23,034 bases of DNA from Betaproteobacteria bacterium (lineage in GTDB: Bacteria; Pseudomonadota; Gammaproteobacteria; Burkholderiales; SG8-39), in contig JAABRB010000010.1 of assembly GCA_011391185.1 (NCBI GenBank), positions 1 to 23,034 of the forward strand. Direction: 5' to 3'. Positions 1-7,223 of this stretch are shown here, in pieces. A program made the position numbers and the translations under genes. The notes beneath the pieces are model-generated. The model had not been told where the DNA came from. It made no database searches and saw nothing but the letters and a program-made list of their open reading frames with translations. Positions within the stretch are counted from its first letter, which is position 1. Each line of letters opens with the position of its first letter.

Positions 1-128
1 GTCTGAAACGCATCGCCGCGGCTGCGCAAGGCAATGCGCGGATGGCCTCTGATGATGGCGCGCATGACGGCATCACGGCCCGACAGCGCCCGCTTCGCGC
101 GCTGCCAGTACAGCGGGGGCACCGCCAC
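1..128 (-). CDS. DNA-3-methyladenine glycosylase-like protein, N-terminal fragment
   Basis: This is an open frame running off the left edge, so only about 42 residues are visible. The translation contains PPLYWQRAKRAL, then a short helix with GRDAVMRAIIRGHP, then LRSRGDAFQ. This matches the N-terminus of bacterial AlkA-type glycosylases, where a YW..A...L.. stretch precedes a RGDxFxTLxRSIVGQQIS segment. The catalytic helix-hairpin-helix lies outside the window. Such enzymes excise alkylated purines in base-excision repair. The start is uncertain. GTG at 128 or 122 is plausible, TTG at 140 is possible, and TTG at 152 would overlap the stop of the upstream gene by 4 bp. None has a clear ribosome binding site. 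It follows the DUF6352-like gene closely and is probably co-transcribed with it. The family call rests on a short fragment. Confidence 0.62.
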   Translation of the reverse strand, partial: MAVPPLYWQRAKRALSGRDAVMRAIIRGHPRIALRSRGDAFQ

Positions 129-148
129 CGCGGGTTGCAAGAGAGCGG

Positions 149-1189
149 TCAAGAGGTTGCCACGAACGGCAGATTAATAAGCAGATTCTGCGGCTTGAGT
201 CGAACCACGTTGTGCTTGTCCATGCCGAGTGCAAGGTAGATCGGCCGTCCGGAAACCTCCGGTCGGATCAGGGCAGTCTCCGCAATGTCCAGGCGAAAGA
301 GCGCGAGCAGCTGGCGCATCCGGCCCGGCTCGACCTCCCCGCCCTGCCAAAGATCGTTGAGCACTGCGGTGGATTGCGCATCGAGTCCCACGTGCCAGAC
401 CCAGCGCTCGTCCCGGATCTCGGGCAGCGGCTCGATTGCAACGTCGAGCTGGAAGAAGTGCCGGATCCAGCGCTCGAGGACGCGCGCCAGCGCCTTCGGT
501 CCCGCACGGCCGTGATTGAGATTCAGGACAAAGTCGTGACGTTGGTCGCGCGACCAGTACTCCGCGGCGTTCTGCTCGTCGAGAACCTCGAGGTTCGTGC
601 TGCGAATCGGTGCCTGCGCCTCGATGATCAGTCGCCCGAGCGAACCGTACGCGCTGCCGCTCGCGTGCATCTCGACGGTCTCCAGGTCGGCGAGCACGAT
701 GGACCCGCCTTCCACGCTCGCTTTCTGCTCGCGGAAGAAGAGCTCGCCGGCACGCGCCTCGAGGGGATCGTCGACGCCCTCGAGGACGTTGCGCAGCACG
801 ACCTGCGCGAGTTGATCGACGAACAGCGGCGGAATCGTCACCCCGGCACCCGCGGGAGGAACGGTGACACCGGTGCCCTTGAACAGTGCCGCGTAGCATG
901 CCTCGACCGAAGGCGCGGCCAGGAGACGCACGAAGAAATCGAGCAGCACCTGGTAGTTGAAGCGCGCGTCCGGGTCCTCCACCGACGCGAGCTCCGGTGC
1001 GCCAACCGAACGGCGCGGATCTTCCATCAATAACTCGTGCAGACGGCACTCGGCGGGACCGGATTCTTCGACCGGGCGGATCTCCGGCCGGAGCAGATAC
1101 GCGCGCAGGAAGTCGTCGGTGACGCCGAGGCGTCCCGCACTATCGCGGGCGAGCAGATGGAATCCGGAGTGGCGCCAGAAGTCAGGCAT
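149..1189 (-). CDS. DUF6352 family protein
   Basis: The product has 346 residues. It opens with MPDFWRHSGFHLL and continues with a DDFLRAYLLRPE segment, a pattern I associate with the uncharacterised proteobacterial family DUF6352. No catalytic motif, signal peptide or membrane segment is evident. It looks soluble and cytoplasmic, with acidic helical stretches in the first half. The C-terminal third is richer in aromatic and hydrophobic residues (WIRHFFQLDV, WVWHVGLDAQ). The ATG at 1189 fits the family's short N-terminus, although no strong Shine-Dalgarno precedes it. The gene lies 71 bp after an HNH endonuclease gene and directly before a DNA-glycosylase-like gene, all on the same strand. 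Function is unknown. The neighbours hint at DNA metabolism, but that is only context. Confidence 0.75.
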   Translation of the reverse strand: MPDFWRHSGFHLLARDSAGRLGVTDDFLRAYLLRPEIRPVEESGPAECRLHELLMEDPRRSVGAPELASVEDPDARFNYQVLLDFFVRLLAAPSVEACYAALFKGTGVTVPPAGAGVTIPPLFVDQLAQVVLRNVLEGVDDPLEARAGELFFREQKASVEGGSIVLADLETVEMHASGSAYGSLGRLIIEAQAPIRSTNLEVLDEQNAAEYWSRDQRHDFVLNLNHGRAGPKALARVLERWIRHFFQLDVAIEPLPEIRDERWVWHVGLDAQSTAVLNDLWQGGEVEPGRMRQLLALFRLDIAETALIRPEVSGRPIYLALGMDKHNVVRLKPQNLLINLPFVATS

Positions 1190-1260
1190 GAGCAGCAGCC
1201 TGTGCTGCGCCGGCGCAAGTGCGACCCGACCCGCGCCGCATCTGCAGCCGGTGCGTCACG

Positions 1261-1854
1261 TCAGGGTGCGGTGCGCGCGACCGGAATGACGCGGCTGTGG
1301 GACGAGACGTGCTGGACCAGGAATTCCATCTGGTCGGCAAGGATGCGCCGATTGGTCAGTATCAGGTACTCGGCCTTGTTCGGAACATAGGGCGCGTACA
1401 ACAGCTCGACGCCCACTTCTTCCGGCGTCCGGTTGCGTTTGATGCCGTTGCAGTGCCGGCACGCGGTCACGACGTTCATCCACGTATCCCGCCCCCCGCG
1501 CGACAGGGGATGGACGTGGTCGCGGGTCAGCCGCAGGAACGAATAATCGCCCCCGCAGTAGGCGCAGATGTGACGATCGCGGCGGAAGAGCTCGCGATTG
1601 TTGAGCGGCGGGACCTGGTTGAACCCTTTCATGGCCATCGCCTTGCCGCGAATGGCGATGATGGAATTGCCCGATATGCTCGATCGGCGGCCGGTCATCC
1701 GCGAAATGCCCCCGTATACCGTGAACGCGGTGGTGCCCAGCGTCCAGGCCACCAGGTTTTTCGCGTAGTAGAAACACGCCTGCTGCCAGGTCACCCAGCG
1801 GTGGGGGACACCGTGAAAGTCCAGCGTGAGGATGAGTGGCGTTTCGCTCGACAT
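1261..1854 (-). CDS. HNH endonuclease
   Basis: The product has 197 residues from the ATG at 1854. A zinc/HNH module spans about residues 97-146. CAYC (Cys97, Cys100) is followed by DHVHPLSRGG with Asp112-His113, then the WMNVVTAC segment with Asn127, then CRHCN (Cys132, Cys135) and KRNRTPEE. This is the classical HNH fold with two Cys pairs and predicts a divalent-metal-dependent nuclease. Residues 1-95 have no recognised domain. Bacterial relatives of this size are common chromosomal HNH proteins of unknown substrate. The open frame extends upstream to 1965, but that part reads as low-complexity Arg/Ala-rich sequence. A G-rich stretch precedes the ATG at 1854, so the shorter start is preferred. 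No cognate methylase or phage gene is nearby, so a restriction role is not supported. Confidence 0.85.
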   Translation of the reverse strand: MSSETPLILTLDFHGVPHRWVTWQQACFYYAKNLVAWTLGTTAFTVYGGISRMTGRRSSISGNSIIAIRGKAMAMKGFNQVPPLNNRELFRRDRHICAYCGGDYSFLRLTRDHVHPLSRGGRDTWMNVVTACRHCNGIKRNRTPEEVGVELLYAPYVPNKAEYLILTNRRILADQMEFLVQHVSSHSRVIPVARTAP

Positions 1855-2047
1855 CGTTTCGCCCCCGCGGCGGATGGCTTGCCGGCACGCGGCTGCGTGC
1901 AATGATTGTGCCGGAAATTCTATGGCCTTGCCATACGCTCCTGGCCGGTCGGTACGGAAGTTCACCGCCCCGGGGCCAGGTCTCGCAAAGCCCTGGCGGT
2001 GGCAAAACGAGGCAAGGTGCTCCCGACTCGTCCGCCCGTGTCAGCGG

Positions 2048-2902
2048 CTAGTGCAAGGCACGCGCCAGCTGGCGCCGGTAGTCGGCTACCAGGTCCGGCT
2101 GGTCGGCGGCGAGCGAAAAAACCTTGACCATCGCGTCGCGCGCGGACTCGCGCTCCGCCTCGGTCCCGTTGCGAACCAATTCGAGCAGCTCATCGAGCGC
2201 GCCCCGATATTCCCGCTCGATGACGAGCCGGTCTGCGAGGTCACGCCGCGCGGCAAGCGCCGCCGGGTCGGCCGCGACGCGCGCCCGGAGCACGGCCAGG
2301 TCGGGGAGGTCCCGCCCCTTCTTCCAGAACGCGATCTTCGCGGCGAGTCGCCGCGTGCGCTCGTCACGCAATAGTTCCGGCACTGCCTCCACGAAGGGCT
2401 CGGCGGCGCCGAATTCCTGCCTCGCCACCAGAAGCTCCGCAAGGTCGATGCCCATGTCGGTGGACCCGGGATCGAGCTCGAGGGCCTGGCGCAGTGCCGA
2501 CTCGGCCGCCTCGAAATCGCCGGCCGCCACGGCTTCGTGCGCCTGCCTCCGAAGCTTGACGCTCGGGCCGGGAAGCATGCGCGCGATGAACTGGCGCACA
2601 TCCGACTCGGGGAGCGCGCCGACGAACTCGTCCACCAGACGTCCGTCCAGAAACGCCTTGACGTTCGGAATTCCCCGGATGCCGTGCTGCGCGGAAATCT
2701 CCGGATTCTCGTCCGTATTGATCTTGGCGAGCAGAAACTTGCCTTGATACTCTTCCGCGAGCTTCTCCAGTATTGGCGTCAGCGCACGGCACGGGCCGCA
2801 CCATGGCGCCCAGAAGTCGACCAGCACCGGCACGCGCCGGGACGCCTCCACAACGTCACGCTCGAACGTTTCGGTCGCGGTGTCGTACGAATTCGCCGCC
2901 AT
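2048..2902 (-). CDS. cnoX: Co-chaperedoxin CnoX (YbbN-type thioredoxin with TPR domain)
   Basis: The product has 284 residues. Residues 1-110 form a thioredoxin fold with VLVDFWAPWCGPC (Cys35, Cys38) and the cis-proline loop GIPN (Pro79). From about residue 115 to the end are alpha-helical TPR-like repeats rich in Ala, Leu and Glu (AAGDFEAAESALRQALELDP). This two-part architecture is that of CnoX/YbbN, which holds unfolding substrates and passes them to GroEL or DnaK under oxidative stress. The intact CGPC motif suggests a redox-active protein, unlike E. coli YbbN, which has lost the first cysteine. The ATG at 2902 has a strong AGGAGG seven bases upstream. A GTG at 2905 is in frame but too close to that site. 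A sigma70-like promoter lies immediately upstream. Confidence 0.92.
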   Translation of the reverse strand: MAANSYDTATETFERDVVEASRRVPVLVDFWAPWCGPCRALTPILEKLAEEYQGKFLLAKINTDENPEISAQHGIRGIPNVKAFLDGRLVDEFVGALPESDVRQFIARMLPGPSVKLRRQAHEAVAAGDFEAAESALRQALELDPGSTDMGIDLAELLVARQEFGAAEPFVEAVPELLRDERTRRLAAKIAFWKKGRDLPDLAVLRARVAADPAALAARRDLADRLVIEREYRGALDELLELVRNGTEAERESARDAMVKVFSLAADQPDLVADYRRQLARALH

Positions 2903-2925
2903 CACATGTCCTCCTCGGTTAAGGG

Positions 2926-2953
2926 ATTATGCGGATGTAGCCACGATTTTCAA
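2926..2953 (-). promoter_or_regulatory. Predicted sigma70 promoter of cnoX
   Basis: Reading leftward, TTGAAA (2953-2948) and CATAAT (2931-2926) are separated by 16 bp. Each hexamer matches the consensus at five of six positions. Transcription would start near 2919, giving a leader of about 17 bases that contains the AGGAGG ribosome binding site. Confidence 0.55.
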
Positions 2954-2989
2954 CCGGACCGCCGGCGAGGCGGCACGATTTCGGTTCGC

Positions 2990-3003
2990 TTGATCTGGGT
3001 CAA
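2990..3003 (+). promoter_or_regulatory. FNR/ANR-like operator
   Basis: TTGATCTGGGTCAA differs by one base from the FNR/ANR consensus TTGAT-N4-ATCAA. Its centre (about 2996.5) lies roughly 41 bp before a likely transcription start set by a weak -10 candidate (TAGCGT, 3025-3030). That is the classical activator spacing at class II FNR promoters. The site faces the DksA/TraR-like gene and is about 77 bp upstream of the predicted cnoX start on the other strand. Confidence 0.5.
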
Positions 3004-3062
3004 TGGCCGGATCGGGCGGCAAGTTAGCGTAGATTCAGAGAACGAACCGGATTACAGAAACC

Positions 3063-3452
3063 ATGCTGACCGATCAGGAAAAAGCGCAACGTGCGGAGCA
3101 GCTCGCGAAGCGCCGCACCGTGCTGGTGGAAGAGATCGGGCGGAAGCTATCCGCTTCGCGGGACAAGACCGGCACGGCGAGCATCGACCAGAGCATCGAA
3201 GGCGGCGACAGCGCATCCGCGGAAGCGATGGCCGGCCTCGATCTGGCCGAGGCGCAGCGCGACGTCCAGGAACTGCGCGATGTCGACGCGGCGCGCGGGC
3301 GGCTGGCGGATGGGAGTTACGGGGTGTGCGTCGACTGCGAGGAACCAATCGCGGATGCGCGTCTGGTCGCCTATCCGACTGCCAAGCGATGCACCGCGTG
3401 CCAAACCACCTACGAGAAGCAGCGCGGGCTCGGACCGGGCGCCAGGCTCTGA
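3063..3452 (+). CDS. DksA/TraR family C4 zinc-finger protein
   Basis: The product has 129 residues. Residues 1-85 form a helical hairpin with many charged residues. A C4 zinc finger follows, with CVDC (Cys89, Cys92) and CTAC (Cys110, Cys113) separated by PIADARLVAYPTAKR, typical of the DksA/TraR finger. Family members bind in the RNA polymerase secondary channel and modulate initiation, often with ppGpp. The coiled-coil tip contains DQSIEGGDSAS, which departs from the E. coli DksA tip (DxxDxA). It is therefore more likely a small paralogue than the housekeeping DksA of about 150 residues. The ATG at 3063 is the first in frame and has only a weak purine-rich stretch upstream. The upstream FNR-like box suggests low-oxygen control. 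The gene is divergent from cnoX. Confidence 0.88.
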   Translation: MLTDQEKAQRAEQLAKRRTVLVEEIGRKLSASRDKTGTASIDQSIEGGDSASAEAMAGLDLAEAQRDVQELRDVDAARGRLADGSYGVCVDCEEPIADARLVAYPTAKRCTACQTTYEKQRGLGPGARL

Positions 3453-3572
3453 GCCGACCCGCGCGCGGAACACGCCGCTTGCGTCTAGTCGATGACGCGG
3501 CTGTCGAAATCAGGACGCCCCCCCGCGGAACGATTTCACGCCTCGGCGACAAAGCGGGAAGGAGGGTAACGG

Positions 3573-3692
3573 GAGGAAACCAGCCGGTTTCCTTCTGTTC
3601 GTGACCTACCGGGTTTGCTCCTGAGGAAACCAGCCGGTTTCCTCCTGTTCGTGACCTACCGGGTTTGCTCCTGAGGAAACCAGCCGGTTTCC
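3573..3692. repeat. 50-bp tandem repeat, 2.4 copies, with nested palindromes
   Basis: Two full units (3573-3622 and 3623-3672) differ at a single position (T at 3593, C at 3643). A third partial unit of 20 bp (3673-3692) follows. Each begins with GAGGAAACC and contains the inverted repeat GGAAACC-AGCC-GGTTTCC, a 7-bp stem with a 4-nt loop, at 3575-3592, 3625-3642 and 3675-3692. The rest of the unit reads TTCTGTTCGTGACC then TACCGGGTTTGCTCCT. Near-identity implies recent duplication. The repeat lies downstream of both flanking genes. Confidence 0.93.
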
Positions 3693-3725
3693 CCCAAAGA
3701 AAAAGCCCGGGCATCTGCCCGGGCT
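3691..3725 (-). terminator. Rho-independent terminator of the liv operon
   Basis: A perfect 10-bp stem, AGCCCGGGCA/TGCCCGGGCT (3704-3725), has a very short loop. On the minus strand it is followed by TTTTTCTTT. It therefore ends leftward transcription from livF and sits about 160 bp beyond its stop codon. Confidence 0.85.
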
Positions 3726-3750
3726 AAAGACTTTCACCCCAAAGGAGGAG

Positions 3751-3775
3751 GAAAAACAGGCGAAAGTAACCTGTT
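3751..3775 (-). terminator. Second, weaker leftward terminator
   Basis: On the minus strand AACAGG-N9-CCTGTT (3775-3755) forms a 6-bp stem followed by a run of five T. It precedes the stronger hairpin at 3704-3725, giving two terminators in tandem for the liv operon. Confidence 0.5.
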
Positions 3776-3885
3776 ATAAGCAGGTCGCGTGCCAGATCGC
3801 CCGGACGATCACCCGATTGCCTGCCTGTGATGCGCAGACGTGACGTTCTTCACGCCCATCGCGGGCGTGTGTGAAATTCGCCCGC

Positions 3886-4593
3886 CTACAATCCCAGATA
3901 CGCCTGCCGGACACGATCGTCGGCAAGCAGGTCCGCGCCGGTCCCCTCCATGACGATTCTTCCGTTCTCGAGCACGTACGCGCGCGACGCGAGCTTGAGC
4001 GACGCGGCGACGTTCTGCTCGACCAGGATGATGGTAATGCCGCGCTCGTTGAGCTTGCGCACGATCTGGAACATCTCATGGACGATCGTCGGCGCGAGGC
4101 CGAGCGATGGCTCGTCGAGCATGATGAGTTCCGGCTGCCCCATCAGGCAGCGGCCGATCGCGAGCATCTGCTGCTCGCCACCGGAAAGCGTGCCCGCTGC
4201 CTGGCTCGCGCGCTCCCGCAGCCGCGGGAAAAGCGCGTAGACCTCTTCCAGGGTCGTTGCGAGGCGTGGGCGGGCGCGCTGGAGCAGCGCGCCCATCTCC
4301 AGATTCTCGCGCACGCTCAGCGTCGGAAAGACCTGCCGCCCCTCGGCAACCTGCCCGATGCCACGCTCGCAGATCCAGTGACTCGGCCGCCCCTCGATCG
4401 CCGCACCCTTGAACCGCACCCCACCGCCACGCGGCGTCTCCATGCCCGCGATCGCGCGGATCAGGCTCGACTTCCCGGCGCCGTTTGCGCCGATGATTGC
4501 GACGATGCTGCCTGTTTCCGCCGCGAGCGAGACCTTGTCGAGCGCCTGGGCGTCGCCATAAAAAAGATCGAGATCGGTCACCTCGAGAATCAC
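3886..4593 (-). CDS. livF: Branched-chain amino acid-type ABC transporter ATP-binding protein LivF
   Basis: The product has 235 residues from a GTG at 4593 that overlaps the livG stop as GTGA. It carries Walker A GANGAGKS (about 35-42), the Q-loop near GIGQVAEGRQVFP, an ABC signature LSGGEQQ (about 136-142), Walker B ELIMLDEP and an H-loop-type end (LVEQN). GRQVFP, LSGGEQQMLAIGRCLM and SLGLAP are hallmarks of LivF. It forms the ATPase heterodimer with LivG that powers uptake through LivH-LivM in the inner membrane. An ATG at 4617 would add eight residues overlapping livG further. The GTG is preferred because the operon uses 4-bp overlaps throughout and homologues start close to ILEV. It is the last gene of the operon. 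Confidence 0.9.
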   Translation of the reverse strand: MILEVTDLDLFYGDAQALDKVSLAAETGSIVAIIGANGAGKSSLIRAIAGMETPRGGGVRFKGAAIEGRPSHWICERGIGQVAEGRQVFPTLSVRENLEMGALLQRARPRLATTLEEVYALFPRLRERASQAAGTLSGGEQQMLAIGRCLMGQPELIMLDEPSLGLAPTIVHEMFQIVRKLNERGITIILVEQNVAASLKLASRAYVLENGRIVMEGTGADLLADDRVRQAYLGL

Positions 4594-5318
4594 AGCGCCG
4601 CTTCGCCCAGATAGCATTCCAGTACGCCGGGATCGCGCACGACGGCTTCCGGGGCGCCCTGGCAGATCTTCTCGCCGTGATGCAGAACCACGACGTTCGC
4701 GGCGAGCGCCATGACGGCGCGCATCACATGCTCGATCACCAGGATGGTGAGCCCCGTCTCACGGTTGATGCGGCGGAACATGCCGACCATCTCGTCCACC
4801 TCGGTCGGCCGCAACCCGGCCATCACTTCGTCGAGCAGCAGCAGGCGCGGACCGGTAGCCATCGCACGCGCCACTTCCAGTCGCTTGCGCTCCGGAAGCG
4901 TGAGGTGTGCCGCCTGCAATTCCGCCTTGCCGTCCAGATGCAGCAGCGCAAGGAGCCCGGTGGCACGCCGCTCGGCGTCGCGCACGTGACGGTGCGCATT
5001 GAGCGCACCCACCATCACGTTGTCCAGTACGCTCATCTGGGGAAACGGCTTCACCACCTGAAACGTCCGGCCTACGCCGGCCCGGCAGATCTCGTGCGGA
5101 CGCAATCCCGTGATGTCCCGGCCACCGAGGCGCACATTCCCGGAATCCGGCTTGAAGACTCCCGCAATCAGATTGAAGCAGGTCGTCTTTCCGGCGCCAT
5201 TGGGACCGATCATCGCGACGGCGCTTGCCTCCTCCACCGTGAAACTCACGTTGCCCACCGCCCGCAGGCCGCGGAAGTGCTTGGTGATTCCGTTGACTTC
5301 GAGCAGCGCCATCGTCAT
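4590..5318 (-). CDS. livG: Branched-chain amino acid-type ABC transporter ATP-binding protein LivG
   Basis: The product has 242 residues from the ATG at 5318, which overlaps the livM stop as ATGA. Walker A is GPNGAGKT (38-45). GVGRTFQVVKPF is the LivG-type Q-loop region. Walker B is RLLLLDEVMAGL (158-169), and the switch histidine lies in VIEHVM (His197). The expected ABC signature is replaced by LTLPERKR (139-146), lacking the usual Gly-Gln pair. The DEVMAGL form of Walker B is typical of LivG. It pairs with LivF on the cytoplasmic face. A longer in-frame start at 5372 lies within livM and its translation is not LivG-like. Another ATG at 5312 is possible. Confidence 0.9.
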   Translation of the reverse strand: MTMALLEVNGITKHFRGLRAVGNVSFTVEEASAVAMIGPNGAGKTTCFNLIAGVFKPDSGNVRLGGRDITGLRPHEICRAGVGRTFQVVKPFPQMSVLDNVMVGALNAHRHVRDAERRATGLLALLHLDGKAELQAAHLTLPERKRLEVARAMATGPRLLLLDEVMAGLRPTEVDEMVGMFRRINRETGLTILVIEHVMRAVMALAANVVVLHHGEKICQGAPEAVVRDPGVLECYLGEAAL

Positions 5319-6325
5319 TCCCGCCGCGACCGCGTCGCGGCAAGACCCAGGCGCCGCGCGATCGGCGGCCACACGCCGTCGGGCAGAAAAACCACGACGG
5401 CTAGCAGGCAGACACCGTAGAAAACGTGTTTCACGCCGGGCGTGTCGATTCCGAGCCAGATCATGATCTCGGACAGCACGTCGGCAAGCGGCGTCAGCAG
5501 GAACGCGCCGACGAGCGGCCCGATGAGGGTCCCGATGCCGCCGATGATCGGTCCGAGGATGATCTCGATCGAGCGGCCGATGGAGAAGATCTGTTCGGGG
5601 AAGAGGTTGTTGTAATAGAAGGCGAAGAACACGCCGCCGAGCGCCGTCATTGCCGCCGACAAGGCGACCGCGGTCATCTTGTAGCGAAAGGCGTTGATTC
5701 CCAGCGCCTCGGCCGCGCTCTCGTCCTCGCGGATCGCGCGCCAGTAATAACCGAAGCGGCTGGTCAGGAGCGCACGAGAAAGCGCCAGTGCCGCTCCGGT
5801 GAACGCCAGCATGACGTAATAGAACATTGTCGGCGAGCCACGCAGCGTCAGGATACTGTTCACTTCACGGTGGGTGACCGGAAGAAACAGCCCGCCCGTG
5901 CTTCCGGCCCAGTGCCAGTGGTCGAATCCGATGCGCGTGAACTCCGCGAATGCAATCGTGAGAATCGCGAAGTAGACGCCGGCGATGCCGAAGCGGAATG
6001 CGAGAAATCCGATGACCACGCCAAGCACCGTGCATGCGACAATCGCGGCGAGCGCCCCGATCCAGGGATTGACGCCAAACTTCACGAAGAGCAACGCCGA
6101 CACGTACGCGCCGACTCCCACGTAGAGCGAGTGCCCGAGCGAAAGCTGCCCGGCGAAACCCATCATGATGTTCCACGCCTGGCCGACGTAGGCGAAGTAC
6201 AGGCACAGGATGAGGACCGACAGGACGTACGCATTCGTCACCGCCGGCGCCGCAATCAGCAGCACGGCAAGCACCGCGAGCGCGACGAGCGAGCGCTTCG
6301 GAATGCCCTCGATGAGCGCCGTCAC
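5315..6325 (-). CDS. livM: Branched-chain amino acid-type ABC transporter permease LivM
   Basis: The product has 336 residues from a GTG at 6325 that overlaps the livH stop as GTGA. It is highly hydrophobic, with about nine to ten predicted membrane helices beginning at LVALAVLAVLLIAAPAV. Family landmarks are WNIMMGFAGQLSLGHSLYVGVGAY, the cytoplasmic coupling segment YYWRAIREDESAAEALGINAFRYK (EAA-like loop) and the glycine-rich ILGPIIGGIGTLIGPLVGAF. These are standard LivM features. It forms the translocation pore with LivH. The open frame reaches upstream to 6676, but that extension is Arg/Pro-rich shadow sequence inside livH and was excluded. The substrate cannot be deduced from the permease. 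Confidence 0.92.
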   Translation of the reverse strand: MTALIEGIPKRSLVALAVLAVLLIAAPAVTNAYVLSVLILCLYFAYVGQAWNIMMGFAGQLSLGHSLYVGVGAYVSALLFVKFGVNPWIGALAAIVACTVLGVVIGFLAFRFGIAGVYFAILTIAFAEFTRIGFDHWHWAGSTGGLFLPVTHREVNSILTLRGSPTMFYYVMLAFTGAALALSRALLTSRFGYYWRAIREDESAAEALGINAFRYKMTAVALSAAMTALGGVFFAFYYNNLFPEQIFSIGRSIEIILGPIIGGIGTLIGPLVGAFLLTPLADVLSEIMIWLGIDTPGVKHVFYGVCLLAVVVFLPDGVWPPIARRLGLAATRSRRE

Positions 6326-7191
6326 GCGCGCCTTCCGAGCAATCCCTGGGGCCGGACCAGCAGCACCAGTATGAGGATGGCGAATGCAGCCATGCTCTTC
6401 GCCGACGGCACGAACAACAAACCTGCCAGGGCTTCCGACATGCCGATGATGAGGCCCGACAGGAGCGCACCCGTCAGGCTGCCCATTCCGCCGACGATCA
6501 CAATGATGAATGCGAGCAGCGTATAGCCGGGCCCCTGGGAAGGGGTGACGTCCACCAGGAGCAGCAGCATGCAACCGGCCGCGCCGACGCAGGCGGACCC
6601 GATTCCGAATGTGATGGCATAGAGCTGTCTCACGTCGAGGCCGACCACCTGGGCGCCGATATAGTTGTCGGCGCACGCCCGGATGGCCTTGCCGATCAGC
6701 GCGAACCGAAAGAATGCGAAGAGCGCCGCCGACACGGCGAGCGCGGCGATTGCCGCGTACACGCGCACCTTGTCGAGAATGATTTCGCCGATGGCAAAAG
6801 AGTCGAGCGCATAGTCGACTTGCACGTTGCGTGCGTTCGGACCGAAGATGAGCAGCTGGGCGTTCACCAGTATGGTCGCGACGGCGATCATCAGCATGAA
6901 CTGCGTGTGCTCCGGCCGCACGATGAAGGGGCTGATGAGCACGCGCTGCAGAGCATAACCCACCGCGAATAGCACCACCCCGACCGGCAGCATCGCAACC
7001 AGCGGGTCGAGCTTGAAAGCCGCGGCGAGGAGAATGGCGACATACATCGCGGCGGTCATCATCTCGCCGTGCGCGAAGTTCACGACCCGGACGACGCCGA
7101 AGATCACTGAGAGCCCGAGCGCCATGAGGCCGTAGATGAGACCGGTCAGTGCGCCGCTCAGGGTCGCATTGACGTAGAGCTCGATCGGCAT
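6322..7191 (-). CDS. livH: Branched-chain amino acid-type ABC transporter permease LivH
   Basis: The product has 289 residues and eight or so hydrophobic segments. GLIYGLMALGLSVIFGVVRVVNFAHGEMMTAAMY near the N-terminus is diagnostic of LivH. The cytoplasmic segment GKAIRACADNYIGAQVVGLDVRQLYAITFGIG is the EAA-like loop contacting the ATPases. FIIVIVGGMGSLTGALLSGLIIGMSEAL completes the family pattern. It sits in the inner membrane with LivM. The ATG at 7191 starts directly at the expected N-terminus, though its ribosome binding site is weak. An 82-bp gap containing a strong hairpin separates it from the binding-protein gene upstream. Low translation and read-through past that hairpin would keep permease levels below those of the binding protein. 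Confidence 0.92.
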   Translation of the reverse strand: MPIELYVNATLSGALTGLIYGLMALGLSVIFGVVRVVNFAHGEMMTAAMYVAILLAAAFKLDPLVAMLPVGVVLFAVGYALQRVLISPFIVRPEHTQFMLMIAVATILVNAQLLIFGPNARNVQVDYALDSFAIGEIILDKVRVYAAIAALAVSAALFAFFRFALIGKAIRACADNYIGAQVVGLDVRQLYAITFGIGSACVGAAGCMLLLLVDVTPSQGPGYTLLAFIIVIVGGMGSLTGALLSGLIIGMSEALAGLLFVPSAKSMAAFAILILVLLVRPQGLLGRRA

Positions 7192-7223
7192 TCTGGTCCG
7201 GTGTCGGCGATCGTATAGAAACG

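Larger units (their letters stand above)
3453..3885. other. Convergent intergenic region with repeats and terminators
   Basis: This 433-bp gap lies between the ends of the DksA/TraR-like gene (plus) and livF (minus). It holds a 50-bp tandem repeat (3573-3692) and two leftward terminators. A further inverted repeat, CACGCCC-N5-GGGCGTG (3851-3869), sits just after the livF stop and lacks a T-run. No convincing coding sequence was seen. A purine-rich AGGAGGAGG-like stretch near 3743-3751 resembles a ribosome binding site but no start codon with an open frame follows it. Confidence 0.6.

Noticed and set aside
42..239. 65-residue plus-strand frame at the left edge
   Set aside because: It overlaps the 3' end of the DUF6352-like gene and the glycosylase fragment on the other strand, and has no features of its own.
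1261..1854. HNH protein as part of a restriction-modification or mobile element
   Set aside because: No methyltransferase, integrase, transposase or terminal repeats nearby. It looks like a resident chromosomal gene.
3573..3692. Possible CRISPR array
   Set aside because: The whole 50-bp unit repeats with no variable spacers, there are only 2.4 copies, and no cas gene is present.
5319..6676. N-terminal extensions of livM (to 6676) and livG (to 5372)
   Set aside because: The extra residues are Arg/Pro-rich sequence in the wrong frame of the upstream gene. Starts with 4-bp stop overlaps fit the families better.
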